Positions 15,846 through 23,498 of a stretch of DNA of 64,000 nt are shown piece after piece. The notes under the pieces were generated by a model. It was given only the letters and a program-made list of their open reading frames with translations. It was not told where the DNA came from and did no database searches. The stretch's first letter is position 1, and the number at the start of each line of letters is the position of its first letter. Origin of the DNA: Algoriphagus winogradskyi (lineage in GTDB: Bacteria > Bacteroidota > Bacteroidia > Cytophagales > Cyclobacteriaceae); contig NZ_FXUA01000007.1 in NCBI RefSeq assembly GCF_900182815.1, positions 186,001 through 250,000 on the forward strand, written 5' to 3'. The translations under genes were made by a program, and so were the position numbers.

Positions 15846-15908
15846 ATGAAAACAATCGCAAACAAATATTGGTGGTGGCATTCTTACTCTTTCCAAAAGG
15901 AAGTTTAG
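15846..15908 (+). CDS. trpL: trp operon leader peptide (20 codons, three consecutive Trp)
   Basis: A 20-residue ORF, MKTIANKYWWWHSYSFQKEV, ending in TAG. Trp codons occupy 15870-15878. It lies between a consensus promoter and an intrinsic terminator, 185 bases before trpE. Three adjacent codons for a rare amino acid in front of its own biosynthetic operon are the mark of an attenuation leader. When charged Trp-tRNA is scarce the ribosome stalls at these codons. Leader peptides of this kind act in cis and are usually degraded. Confidence 0.9.
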   Translation: MKTIANKYWWWHSYSFQKEV

Positions 15909-15980
15909 AAAGCCCCTGCATTTAATTTTGCGTTACGACATTATATAAAAGGCTTACTGGATTTCCGGTAAGCCTTTTTT
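15905..15980 (+). promoter_or_regulatory. trp attenuator: antiterminator arm plus intrinsic terminator
   Basis: The terminator stem is GGCTTACTGG (15951-15960) with CCGGTAAGCC (15965-15974), an ATTT loop and six Ts (15975-15980). A competing arm TTAGAAAGCC (15905-15914) overlaps the leader stop codon and can pair with the 5' half of the stem, nine of ten positions counting two G-U pairs. A ribosome stalled on the Trp codons leaves this arm free, so the antiterminator forms and trpE is transcribed. A ribosome at the stop codon covers it, and the terminator forms. Rfam has, from memory, a Bacteroid-trp leader family that this may belong to. Confidence 0.88.
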
Positions 15981-15981
15981 C

Positions 15982-16080
15982 ATGAAATCGAGCTACACTA
16001 AAAAGTCATATACTAACATGATTATAATCGCTGCGAGATTCCATATGGCAGTTAAAAGCCAAATTATAATCATATGAAAA
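15982..16080 (+). repeat. Junction repeat, copy A (attenuator to trpE)
   Basis: About 95 bases shared with 20415-20513. ATGAAATCGAGC (15982-15993) and GCGAGATTCCATATGGC (16033-16049) are identical in both, and the tail CAAATTATAATCnTATGAAAA is nearly so. The spacing between blocks differs by one base. The middle is poorly conserved and reading frames are not kept, so it is probably not coding. Confidence 0.75.
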
Positions 16081-16092
16081 AATAACCACGAA

Positions 16093-17505
16093 ATGACTCA
16101 TATTAAACTACCTATTTTAACTACTTACAGAAAGCGCCTAGCGGACACAATCACCCCTGTGAGTATTTATCTGCAGATTCGGGATCGTTTTGCAAATCCT
16201 ATTCTGCTCGAGAGTTCAGATTATCATGGTCAGGAAAATAGTTATTCTTATATCTGTTTTAACCCTTTGGCAACTTTCAGTTTCAATGCTGGAGAAGTGA
16301 AAGAAACCTTACCATTGGGGCATTCTGTATCCTATAAAGTGAGTTCGGATCAGAAACTGATGGAGAGCCTTAGAGCTTTTGGGAACAAGTTTGATACGGG
16401 GCAGGATAATTTTAAATTTAGCTCGAATGGACTTTTTGGATACATCCAATACGATTCAGTAGCCTATTTCGAAGATATCAATCTGCAGAATACAAAGGCA
16501 TCTGAGGTGCCGATGATGCAATATTCAGTTTATCAGAATATCATCGTGGTAGATCATTATAAAAATGAGCTTCACTTATTAGAGCATAGAGTGGCAGGTG
16601 CGGAGAATCCGGAATTAACGGATGAGATCGAAAGGTTGCTTTCAAACAAAAATATTCCAAGCTACTCGTTTAAGAGAGTAGGAGAAGAAACCTCAAACTA
16701 CACTGATGAGGAGTTCTTAAAGATTTTGAACCAAGGAAGAGAGCATTGCTTTAAAGGCGATGTGTTCCAGATTGTACTTTCCAGAAGGTTTTCCACTGCC
16801 TTCAAAGGTGACGAATTCAATGTATATCGTGCCCTTAGATCTGTCAATCCTTCACCTTATTTATTTTATTTTGATTACGGTTCTTTCAAGGTTTTTGGAA
16901 GTTCTCCAGAAGCTCAAATCGTAGTGAAAGATAAACGGGCTACCATTTATCCAATAGCGGGTACATTCCGTCGTACAGGAAATGATCAGGAAGATGCAGT
17001 TTTGGCCCGCAAACTTTATGATGATCCAAAAGAGAATTCAGAACATGTGATGCTTGTGGATTTGGCGAGAAATGACCTCAGTAGATCCTCTGAGAAAGTT
17101 ACCGTGGATGTCTTTAAAGAGATTCAATACTATTCACATGTGATTCACTTAGTATCTAAAGTGACGGGAGAATTACCAGAAGGAACAAATCCACTTCAGT
17201 TGGTAGCTGATACCTTTCCTGCAGGTACACTTTCTGGAGCTCCTAAATATAGAGCGATGGAGCTGATAGACGAGTTGGAGAATGTTTCTAGAACGTTCTA
17301 TGGTGGGGCGATTGGCTACTTAGGGTTCAATGGTGACTTCAATCACGCGATTTTGATCCGATCCTTTGTCTCCGAAAACAATCAGCTCAGATTCCAGGCT
17401 GGTGCGGGTGTAGTCGCCAAATCAACTATCCCATCTGAATTGCAAGAAGTGGCAAATAAACTGGAAGCGCTGCGAGTGGCTTTAAGAGCGGCGGAAGGAA
17501 TTTAA
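16093..17505 (+). CDS. trpE: Anthranilate synthase component I
   Basis: 470 residues. It converts chorismate and ammonia (from TrpG) to anthranilate, the first committed step of tryptophan synthesis. The chorismate-binding domain fills the C-terminal half: IYPIAGTFRRTG, ENSEHVMLVDLARNDL, FPAGTLSGAPKYRAMELIDELE and RTFYGGAIGYLGF, with RFQAGAGVVAKSTIPSELQEV near the end. The N-terminal half carries the regulatory fold. LLESSDYHGQENSYSYI includes the Leu-Leu-Glu-Ser motif that binds feedback tryptophan, so the enzyme is probably inhibited by Trp. It is the first structural gene after the attenuator, and its stop touches the octamer array. Confidence 0.95.
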   Translation: MTHIKLPILTTYRKRLADTITPVSIYLQIRDRFANPILLESSDYHGQENSYSYICFNPLATFSFNAGEVKETLPLGHSVSYKVSSDQKLMESLRAFGNKFDTGQDNFKFSSNGLFGYIQYDSVAYFEDINLQNTKASEVPMMQYSVYQNIIVVDHYKNELHLLEHRVAGAENPELTDEIERLLSNKNIPSYSFKRVGEETSNYTDEEFLKILNQGREHCFKGDVFQIVLSRRFSTAFKGDEFNVYRALRSVNPSPYLFYFDYGSFKVFGSSPEAQIVVKDKRATIYPIAGTFRRTGNDQEDAVLARKLYDDPKENSEHVMLVDLARNDLSRSSEKVTVDVFKEIQYYSHVIHLVSKVTGELPEGTNPLQLVADTFPAGTLSGAPKYRAMELIDELENVSRTFYGGAIGYLGFNGDFNHAILIRSFVSENNQLRFQAGAGVVAKSTIPSELQEVANKLEALRVALRAAEGI

Positions 17506-17536
17506 TTGGAAAATTGCAAGATTTTAAAATTGAAAA
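17505..17536 (+). repeat. Degenerate octamer array, left arm
   Basis: Four 8-mers in tandem, ATTGGAAA, ATTGCAAG, ATTTTAAA and ATTGAAAA, starting at the last base of the trpE stop codon and ending three bases before the four-helix-bundle start. They match the reverse complement of the array at 17941-17972 (consensus ATTGRAAR). Confidence 0.8.
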
Positions 17537-17539
17537 ATT

Positions 17540-17926
17540 ATGGCAAAATACGAGCGATTTGAAGATTTACCAGTTTGGCAGCATGCTATCAGAATAGGTG
17601 TGGGAATATATCAATTAGTGGAATCTGAAAAATTAGCTAAAGACTATCGTGCCAAAGATCAATTAATAGGATCTGCAATTTCGATTTCAAATAATATAGC
17701 AGAGGGCTTTGAATATAATAGGAATCGTCAGTTTATCCGATACTTAGAAATATCCAAGGGATCTGCTGGTGAGCTTCGAAGCCAGCTTTTCTTGCTTCTT
17801 TCAGTTGGCAAAATAGATAAAGGAGCTTACCAAGAATACTACTTAGACTTAGTTGAGCTATCCAGTGAATTAAAAGGTTTAATCAAATACCTAAATGAAT
17901 TTGAAGATAAAAAAAAGAAAAGTTGA
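17540..17926 (+). CDS. Four-helix-bundle protein (S23 / 23S intervening-sequence type) inserted in the trp operon
   Basis: 128 residues, all alpha-helical: YERFEDLPVWQHAIRIGVGIYQL, DQLIGSAISISNNIAEGFEYN, FIRYLEISKGSAGELRSQLFLLL and a last helix near 100-125. This is the pattern of the IVS/S23 four-helix-bundle family (PF05635, TIGR02436), known from insertions in 23S rRNA genes and related in fold to the Avd protein of diversity-generating retroelements. It forms pentameric bundles that bind nucleic acid; its cellular role is unknown. It has no expected role in tryptophan synthesis. Inverted octamer arrays flank it exactly between trpE and trpG, which suggests a small mobile or domesticated cassette. 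Confidence 0.88.
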   Translation: MAKYERFEDLPVWQHAIRIGVGIYQLVESEKLAKDYRAKDQLIGSAISISNNIAEGFEYNRNRQFIRYLEISKGSAGELRSQLFLLLSVGKIDKGAYQEYYLDLVELSSELKGLIKYLNEFEDKKKKS

Positions 17927-17940
17927 TGACTCTGGTGAAT

Positions 17941-17972
17941 CTTCCAATTTTTCAATCTTCCAATCTTTCAAT
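17941..17972 (+). repeat. Degenerate octamer array, right arm (inverted)
   Basis: CTTCCAAT, TTTTCAAT, CTTCCAAT and CTTTCAAT in tandem, ending eight bases before the trpG start. Reverse-complemented, they match the left arm at 17505-17536. Confidence 0.85.
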
Positions 17973-17980
17973 TAATTAAA

Positions 17981-18547
17981 ATGAAAATACTCGTCCTAGA
18001 TAACTACGATTCCTTCACCTACAACTTGGTATATATCGTCCGCCAACTTGGTTATGGGGCAGATATGGATGTGTTCCGAAATGATAAAATCAGCTTGGAG
18101 GATGTCTCTCAATACGATAAAATAATTCTCTCTCCTGGACCTGGAGTACCTGAAGATGCTGGAATAATGCCTGAGCTTTTGAAGAAATATGCTTCCACTA
18201 AATCAATATTGGGAGTTTGTCTTGGGCATCAAGCAATCGGTGAAGCCTTTGGTGGAGATTTAATTAACTTATCAGAAGTTCTTCATGGGGTGGCTTCTAT
18301 TGTAAAAGTGGAAGATGACTTGCTTTTCAAGGGCGTTCCCGATACATTTAGTATTGGTAGGTATCACTCCTGGGTCGTTAATGAAATCACCCTTTCATCA
18401 GACTTGGAAGTGATTGCCCGTACACCCGACAATCAAATCATGGCTTTGAGGCACAAGAAGTATGATGTCCGGGGCGTACAATTTCATCCAGAGAGTATTC
18501 TTACTGAAAACGGAGTGCAGATTCTCAAAAACTGGTTGGAGAATTAA
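17981..18547 (+). CDS. trpG: Anthranilate synthase component II, glutamine amidotransferase
   Basis: 188 residues, a class I (triad) glutamine amidotransferase. DNYDSFTYNLVY opens the domain and LSPGPGVPEDAG forms the oxyanion region. The nucleophile Cys is in GVCLGHQAIGEAFGG near residue 80, and the His-Glu pair is in GVQFHPES near residue 170. It hydrolyses glutamine and channels ammonia to TrpE. The same subunit can also serve para-aminobenzoate synthase in some bacteria, but the operon context points to tryptophan. It is separated from trpE by the four-helix-bundle cassette, which is unusual because the two subunits are normally adjacent. Confidence 0.95.
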   Translation: MKILVLDNYDSFTYNLVYIVRQLGYGADMDVFRNDKISLEDVSQYDKIILSPGPGVPEDAGIMPELLKKYASTKSILGVCLGHQAIGEAFGGDLINLSEVLHGVASIVKVEDDLLFKGVPDTFSIGRYHSWVVNEITLSSDLEVIARTPDNQIMALRHKKYDVRGVQFHPESILTENGVQILKNWLEN

Positions 18548-18579
18548 GAATCAAACCACCCACCTACTCCCTAAATATT

Positions 18580-19590
18580 ATGAAAGAAATATTAAATCAT
18601 CTCATCGAACATCGCACATTGACGCGGGAAGATGCACGTGAGGTATTGAAAAACATTACTGCTGGTACTTATAATCAAAGCCAAATAGCGGCCTTTATGA
18701 CCGTATATATGATGAGAAGTATCACTGTAGAGGAACTTTCGGGATTTAGACAAGCTATGCTAGAGCGTTGCATTCCTGTCGAAATCACTGAATATGACGC
18801 AATGGATCTTTGTGGTACAGGAGGTGATGGAAAGGATACATTTAATATTTCTACTTTATCTTCTTTCATAGTCGCTGGAGCTGGTCAGAATGTAGCCAAG
18901 CACGGTAATACTGGGGTTTCTTCCATTTGCGGGTCATCTAATCTACTAGCGTATTTTGGGTATGAATTTACCAACGACATCGATAAAATCCGACAAAGTT
19001 TGGATGAGGTAGGGATTTGCTTTTTGCATGCACCACTATTTCACCCTGCAATGAAGCATGTAGGGCCAATCAGAAAAGATCTTGGCGTAAAGACCTTCTT
19101 CAATATGCTTGGCCCAATGGTGAACCCGAGTTTTCCGAATAAACAATTGGTGGGTGTGTTTAGTCTGGAGTTAGCCAGGCTTTATGGTTATTTGTATCAG
19201 GAAATGAACGGTAGATTCTCCATCCTACATGCTTTGGATGGTTACGATGAGATTTCCTTGACTGGGGATTTCAAAATGATTTCAAACGAAGGCGAAAAGG
19301 TATTGAAGCCTGAAAATCTAGGGCTTTCACAACTTAATGCTGAATCAATCAAAGGAGGAGGTACCATTCAGGAATCTGCCAGAATTTTTGAAGCAATACT
19401 TAAAGGTAAAGGAACAAAGAGTCAAAATGCTGTGGTATTGGCGAACTCAGCTGCGGCATTGGTCACTGCCGAAGAAGGATTGTCCTTCCCTGATGCTGTG
19501 GCAAAAGCCGAAGATGTGCTGCTTTCTGGCAAGGCTTTAGCCGTTTTTGAAGGCCTCGTTAATCCCAAAACTTCAGTTTCATTAGCTTAA
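18580..19590 (+). CDS. trpD: Anthranilate phosphoribosyltransferase
   Basis: 336 residues. It joins anthranilate to PRPP giving phosphoribosylanthranilate. Visible motifs are DLCGTGGDGKDTFNIST (PRPP-binding Gly loop, about residues 75-91), KHGNTGVSSICGSSNLLAYFG and HPAMKHVGPIRKDLGVKTFFNMLGPMVNP, all typical of the TrpD fold. The length is normal. It starts 32 bases after trpG and is followed by trpC after six bases, so the two are tightly coupled. Confidence 0.95.
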   Translation: MKEILNHLIEHRTLTREDAREVLKNITAGTYNQSQIAAFMTVYMMRSITVEELSGFRQAMLERCIPVEITEYDAMDLCGTGGDGKDTFNISTLSSFIVAGAGQNVAKHGNTGVSSICGSSNLLAYFGYEFTNDIDKIRQSLDEVGICFLHAPLFHPAMKHVGPIRKDLGVKTFFNMLGPMVNPSFPNKQLVGVFSLELARLYGYLYQEMNGRFSILHALDGYDEISLTGDFKMISNEGEKVLKPENLGLSQLNAESIKGGGTIQESARIFEAILKGKGTKSQNAVVLANSAAALVTAEEGLSFPDAVAKAEDVLLSGKALAVFEGLVNPKTSVSLA

Positions 19591-19596
19591 AATTGT

Positions 19597-20415
19597 ATGA
19601 ATATTTTAGATAAAATTATTGCTCAAAAACACGTAGAAGTAGCAGAAAAGAAAAGTTTGGTGCCTGCAAAGATGCTTGAAAAAAGTGTCTTTTTTGACGG
19701 TCAAGTGGTATCCATGAAAAAGTATGTGTGTGATCCTGAGAAGTCTGGAATCATTTCTGAATTCAAAAGAAAGTCACCTTCCAAAGGTTTGATCAATGGC
19801 TCTGCTTCAGTAGAAGCAGTAAGTATAGGATACATGCAGGCAGGGGCCTCGGCTTTATCGATTTTGACGGATACTGACTTCTTTGGTGGCAGTAATACCG
19901 ATCTGAAGGAAGCCCGTAAATTCAATTTCTGCCCGATTCTTCGAAAGGACTTTGTGGTGGATGAATATCAGATTCTAGAAGCAAAGTCTATAGGCGCGGA
20001 TTGTATTTTGCTAATTGCAGCGGCTTTGGAGCCCGCTAGATTGAAGGAATTAGCAGCTTTCGCAAAAAGTTTGGGACTTGAAATCCTAATGGAAGTGCAT
20101 GATGGGGAAGAACTGGAAAGAAGCCTTTGTGATGAATTAGACTTGGTTGGCGTGAACAATAGGAATCTGAAAACATTTGATGTGTCATTACAAACCTCTT
20201 TGGATTTGGTTGACAAAATACCAGGTGATTTCGTGAAGATTTCTGAAAGTGGAATTTCTGATCCTGCTACACTGATCACGTTAAAAAAAGCTGGTTTTGA
20301 TGGATTTCTTATAGGAGAAAACTTTATGAAATCGAGCAGACCTGAACAGGCAGCTTACAATTTCATCAAAGAATACAAGAAGCTTTCGGCTAAAGAATCA
20401 ACCGTAAGTATCTGA
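19597..20415 (+). CDS. trpC: Indole-3-glycerol phosphate synthase
   Basis: 272 residues, a TIM barrel that decarboxylates and cyclises CdRP to indole-3-glycerol phosphate. ISEFKRKSPSKG carries the first catalytic Lys and substrate-binding Ser. ILTDTDFFGGS, CPILRKDFVVDEYQI (catalytic Lys), LMEVHDGEELE, VGVNNRNLKTF and KISESGI follow in the expected order. The N-terminal helix MNILDKIIAQKHVEVAEKK is the usual extension. It is a stand-alone enzyme, not fused to TrpF. Its TGA stop overlaps the first bases of junction repeat copy B. Confidence 0.95.
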   Translation: MNILDKIIAQKHVEVAEKKSLVPAKMLEKSVFFDGQVVSMKKYVCDPEKSGIISEFKRKSPSKGLINGSASVEAVSIGYMQAGASALSILTDTDFFGGSNTDLKEARKFNFCPILRKDFVVDEYQILEAKSIGADCILLIAAALEPARLKELAAFAKSLGLEILMEVHDGEELERSLCDELDLVGVNNRNLKTFDVSLQTSLDLVDKIPGDFVKISESGISDPATLITLKKAGFDGFLIGENFMKSSRPEQAAYNFIKEYKKLSAKESTVSI

Positions 20416-20513
20416 TGAAATCGAGCATGACTCAAAGAATCTCAAACCGCGGTAATTATCACACATGCGAGATTCCATATGGCCTATAAAAATCAAATTA
20501 TAATCCTATGAAA
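20415..20513 (+). repeat. Junction repeat, copy B (trpC to trpF)
   Basis: Second copy of the element at 15982-16080, about 70-75 percent identical by eye. It starts on the last base of the trpC stop codon, and its closing TATGAAAA supplies the trpF start codon at 20508, so it fills the whole intergenic gap. Confidence 0.75.
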
Positions 20514-21134
20514 ATCAAGGTCTGTGGGATGCGGGATCCTGAAAATGTCCAACGTCTAATTCAAGAAGTTAAACCTGATTGGATTGGGTTGATATTCTAT
20601 TCCCAATCTTCGAGATATGTTTCAGCTGATTTTGCAGAGTCATTCCCAGAGACTGGTATTCCGAAAGTTGGGGTCTTTGTTAATGAGACTATTGAGTTTG
20701 TTTTATCCAAAGTTGATGAGTTTAACCTATCTGTAATCCAATTGCACGGAAACGAAAGTCCAGAATATGTCCGTGAACTGAAGTTGATAACCGGTAAAAA
20801 ACTTTGGAAAGTCGTTTCAGTTGGAGATTCGATTGACTGGGAAACATTAAGAAATTATGTGGGTTTAGTTGAAAACTTCCTCTTTGATACAGCCACACCA
20901 AAACATGGGGGTTCAGGGAAAAGATTCAATTGGCAAATACTGGAAAGCTATCCCTTTGAAAAGGGATTCCTGCTTAGCGGAGGACTGGATGAAGGGAGCG
21001 CTTCTGAAATTCTTTCCCTTGCAGAGAAAATGCCTCAGATGGTAGGGGTTGATTTGAATTCCAAATTTGAGGATGCTCCAGGATTAAAGAATATAGAGAA
21101 ACTGAAGAGTTTTAAAAATAAAATTAGACCATAG
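20508..21134 (+). CDS. trpF: Phosphoribosylanthranilate isomerase
   Basis: 208 residues. It isomerises phosphoribosylanthranilate to CdRP. MKIKVCGMRDPENVQ (catalytic Cys7), DWIGLIFYSQSSRYV, PKVGVFVNE, VIQLHGNES, LFDTATPKHGGSGKRFNW (catalytic Asp) and FLLSGGLDEG mark the TrpF barrel in order. The N-terminal KxCG motif is intact. It follows trpC by about 90 bases that consist of the junction repeat, and precedes trpB across a heptamer array. Confidence 0.95.
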   Translation: MKIKVCGMRDPENVQRLIQEVKPDWIGLIFYSQSSRYVSADFAESFPETGIPKVGVFVNETIEFVLSKVDEFNLSVIQLHGNESPEYVRELKLITGKKLWKVVSVGDSIDWETLRNYVGLVENFLFDTATPKHGGSGKRFNWQILESYPFEKGFLLSGGLDEGSASEILSLAEKMPQMVGVDLNSKFEDAPGLKNIEKLKSFKNKIRP

Positions 21135-21175
21135 TTGGTAGTCCATGGTCCATGGTCTATCAGCCATCAACTATA
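21134..21175 (+). repeat. Degenerate heptamer array between trpF and trpB
   Basis: Six 7-base units: GTTGGTA, GTCCATG, GTCCATG, GTCTATC, AGCCATC and AACTATA. The array begins on the last base of the trpF stop codon and ends five bases before the trpB ATG. The ends ATAGTTG and CAACTAT are also inverted repeats. Confidence 0.7.
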
Positions 21176-21180
21176 GAATT

Positions 21181-22359
21181 ATGATCAAAGTAGATGAAAA
21201 GGGTTTTTACGGCAAATTTGGTGGAGCTTATATCCCCGAAATGTTGCACCCAAACGTGGAAGAACTGAAAGAAAACTACGAGTCAATCATGGCTTCGCAG
21301 GAGTTTCAGGGAGAATTCAGAGGATTGCTGAAAGATTATGTTGGCAGGCCCACACCTTTGTATTTTGCTTCTAGACTTTCAGAAAAGTATGGGGCAAAAG
21401 TATATCTAAAGCGGGAAGACCTTTGTCATACTGGAGCGCATAAAGTCAACAATACCATAGGTCAGATCATCTTGGCAAAGAAGCTTGGGAAAAAGCGAAT
21501 CATCGCAGAAACCGGAGCTGGTCAGCATGGCGTGGCAACAGCGACGGTTTGTGCGCTGATGGGGATGGAGTGTACCATTTACATGGGCGAAATAGATATC
21601 GCACGTCAGCATCCAAACGTGGAGCGGATGAAGATTTTGGGAGCTACAGTAGTACCTGCGACTTCGGGTTCGAAAACACTCAAAGACGCGACAAACGAAG
21701 CCATGCGAGCTTGGATCAATAATCCAGTGGATACGCATTACATCATAGGATCGGTAGTAGGACCGCACCCCTATCCAGAGATGGTGGCCAGATTTCAATC
21801 AGTGATTTCAGAGGAAATCAAATGGCAGCTCAAAGAGAAAGAAGGTTCGGAAAATCCGGATATCGTGATTGCCTGTGTGGGAGGAGGATCAAATGCTGCT
21901 GGTGCTTTTTACCACTATTATAATACCCCGCAAGTTCGCTTAGTTGCAGCGGAAGCTGCTGGTCTGGGCGTTTTGTCCGGGAAATCAGCCGCAACTACTG
22001 TTCTTGGAACTCCAGGTGTTTTGCATGGATCAAAGACGATTTTGATGCAGACAGAGGACGGGCAAGTTGTAGAGCCACATTCTATTTCTGCTGGATTGGA
22101 TTATCCTGGAATCGGTCCTGTTCATGCTCATTTATTTGATGTAGGAAGAGGTGAATTCGTAGCAGTGGAGGATAAAGATGCAATGGCTGCAGGAATTGAG
22201 TTAAGTAGATTGGAAGGGATAATCCCAGCAATCGAATCTGCTCATGCGATACATGCATTAAACTTGATTGAATATTCCAAAGATGATGTGATTGTGATCA
22301 ACTTGTCAGGAAGAGGCGATAAGGATCTGGACACGTATATTAAATGGGGGCAGTATTGA
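21181..22359 (+). CDS. trpB: Tryptophan synthase beta chain
   Basis: 392 residues from the ATG at 21181; an upstream in-frame start at 21145 would read through the heptamer array and adds no conserved sequence. The PLP-dependent beta subunit condenses indole with serine. The PLP lysine is in [20 protein letters not shown], and the phosphate-binding loop is [46 protein letters not shown] and [16 protein letters not shown] are the COMM-domain and active-site blocks. This is the standard TrpB1 type, which works as an alpha2-beta2 complex with the TrpA encoded after the inserted element. Confidence 0.96.
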   Translation: MIKVDEKGFYGKFGGAYIPEMLHPNVEELKENYESIMASQEFQGEFRGLLKDYVGRPTPLYFASRLSEKYGAKVYLKREDLCHTGAHKVNNTIGQIILAKKLGKKRIIAETGAGQHGVATATVCALMGMECTIYMGEIDIARQHPNVERMKILGATVVPATSGSKTLKDATNEAMRAWINNPVDTHYIIGSVVGPHPYPEMVARFQSVISEEIKWQLKEKEGSENPDIVIACVGGGSNAAGAFYHYYNTPQVRLVAAEAAGLGVLSGKSAATTVLGTPGVLHGSKTILMQTEDGQVVEPHSISAGLDYPGIGPVHAHLFDVGRGEFVAVEDKDAMAAGIELSRLEGIIPAIESAHAIHALNLIEYSKDDVIVINLSGRGDKDLDTYIKWGQY

Positions 22360-22364
22360 TTTGG

Positions 22365-22676
22365 GATATATGATATCGGATTTACGAGGACATTTTGAAC
22401 TTCAATCGTCATCGTATAATTCATGCTTTTCCTAAACAAAATAATAGTGAATGAAGAATGTTGAAGGCTGAATAATGAAGTGACCGAAACCTGAGACGAA
22501 CCTTTCACTATTAACCTTAAAAGGGGTTAACCATGATTAGCCATGGGGGCAACCCATGAGAAAGAAATTTTATAATTGAATACCAACCCTGAAAGGGTTG
22601 AACTAAAATAGTTGATGCTGGAATGGGAAAAAGTCTCAATTTTAAAGAGGCGCTCGTAAATCCAATATCCTAAATC
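22365..22676. mobile_element. MITE-like element with heptameric inverted ends between trpB and trpA
   Basis: Left end 22365-22388 and right end 22653-22676 are inverted repeats matching at 21 of 24 positions. Each is built of 7-base units: GATATAT, GATATCG, GATTTAC on the left; GTAAATC, CAATATC, CTAAATC on the right, the next unit GTAAATG running into the trpA start codon. Inside are three palindromes: 22511-22530 (TTAACC/GGTTAA), 22542-22558 (CATGGG/CCCATG) and 22584-22600 (CAACCCT/AGGGTTG). No ORF of meaningful size is present. The element may be mobilised in trans or be a structured RNA. Confidence 0.55.
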
Positions 22677-22680
22677 GTAA

Positions 22681-23460
22681 ATGCAAATGAACCGAATACA
22701 TAAATTCTTTGAAACCAAAAAGGAGCGCGTCCTCTCAATCTACTTCACTGCAGGTTTTCCGGCATTGGAAGATACGATGCCGATCATGGAGGCTGCCCAG
22801 GCTGGAGGAGCTGATATTATTGAGATTGGCGTGCCGTATTCAGACCCAGTGGCGGATGGACCAACTATTCAGGATAGCAATATGATTGCGCTGGAAAACG
22901 GGATTTCATTGAAAAAGATCTTTGAGCAACTGAGAGGTTTTCGTGCCAAAATCCATATTCCAGTAGTGATGATGGGCTATCTCAATCCAATTATGCAGTA
23001 CGGAATGGAGGCTTTCTGCCAAAAGTGCAAAGAAGTCGGAGTGGATGGTTTGATTTTGCCTGACCTACCTATGCAGCAATATTTGGATGATTATAAGCAG
23101 TTGTTTGAGCAGTATGGCTTGGTCAATACCTTTCTTATTTCACCTCAAACCAGCGAAAAGCGAATTAGAGAGATAGACGAAAATACCTCTGGCTTTATCT
23201 ACATGGTTTCTTCACATAGCATCACAGGTGCGAAGGCAGGAATCACCGAGGAGCAGATTGCATATTTCGAGCGGGTAAAAGCTATGAATCTTAAGAATCC
23301 TAGATTAATTGGATTTGGGATTTCAGATTCGGAAACATTTACCACCGCTTCCAATTATAGTAATGGGGCCATTATAGGTTCGGCTTTCATCAAGACAATA
23401 AAAGATTCGAAAAATCTGAGTGAAGATATCCAGAATTACATTCAATCAGTGGTGAATTGA
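22681..23460 (+). CDS. trpA: Tryptophan synthase alpha chain
   Basis: 259 residues. It cleaves indole-3-glycerol phosphate to indole, which tunnels to TrpB. Motifs are YFTAGFPALEDT, IIEIGVPYSDPVADGPTIQ (catalytic Glu and Asp), VVMMGYLNPIMQYG, GVDGLILPDLP, LISPQTSEKRI, GFIYMVSSHSITGAK and IGFGISDSE, all in place. The start codon is the end of the last heptamer of the upstream element. It completes the tryptophan pathway in this operon. Confidence 0.96.
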   Translation: MQMNRIHKFFETKKERVLSIYFTAGFPALEDTMPIMEAAQAGGADIIEIGVPYSDPVADGPTIQDSNMIALENGISLKKIFEQLRGFRAKIHIPVVMMGYLNPIMQYGMEAFCQKCKEVGVDGLILPDLPMQQYLDDYKQLFEQYGLVNTFLISPQTSEKRIREIDENTSGFIYMVSSHSITGAKAGITEEQIAYFERVKAMNLKNPRLIGFGISDSETFTTASNYSNGAIIGSAFIKTIKDSKNLSEDIQNYIQSVVN

Positions 23461-23498
23461 TAATGTATCGTTACAGAAATTTAAATTCTCATCGCCTT

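Noticed and set aside
17505-17972. Diversity-generating retroelement because of the Avd-like four-helix bundle
   Set aside because: No reverse transcriptase, template repeat or variable repeat is present nearby.
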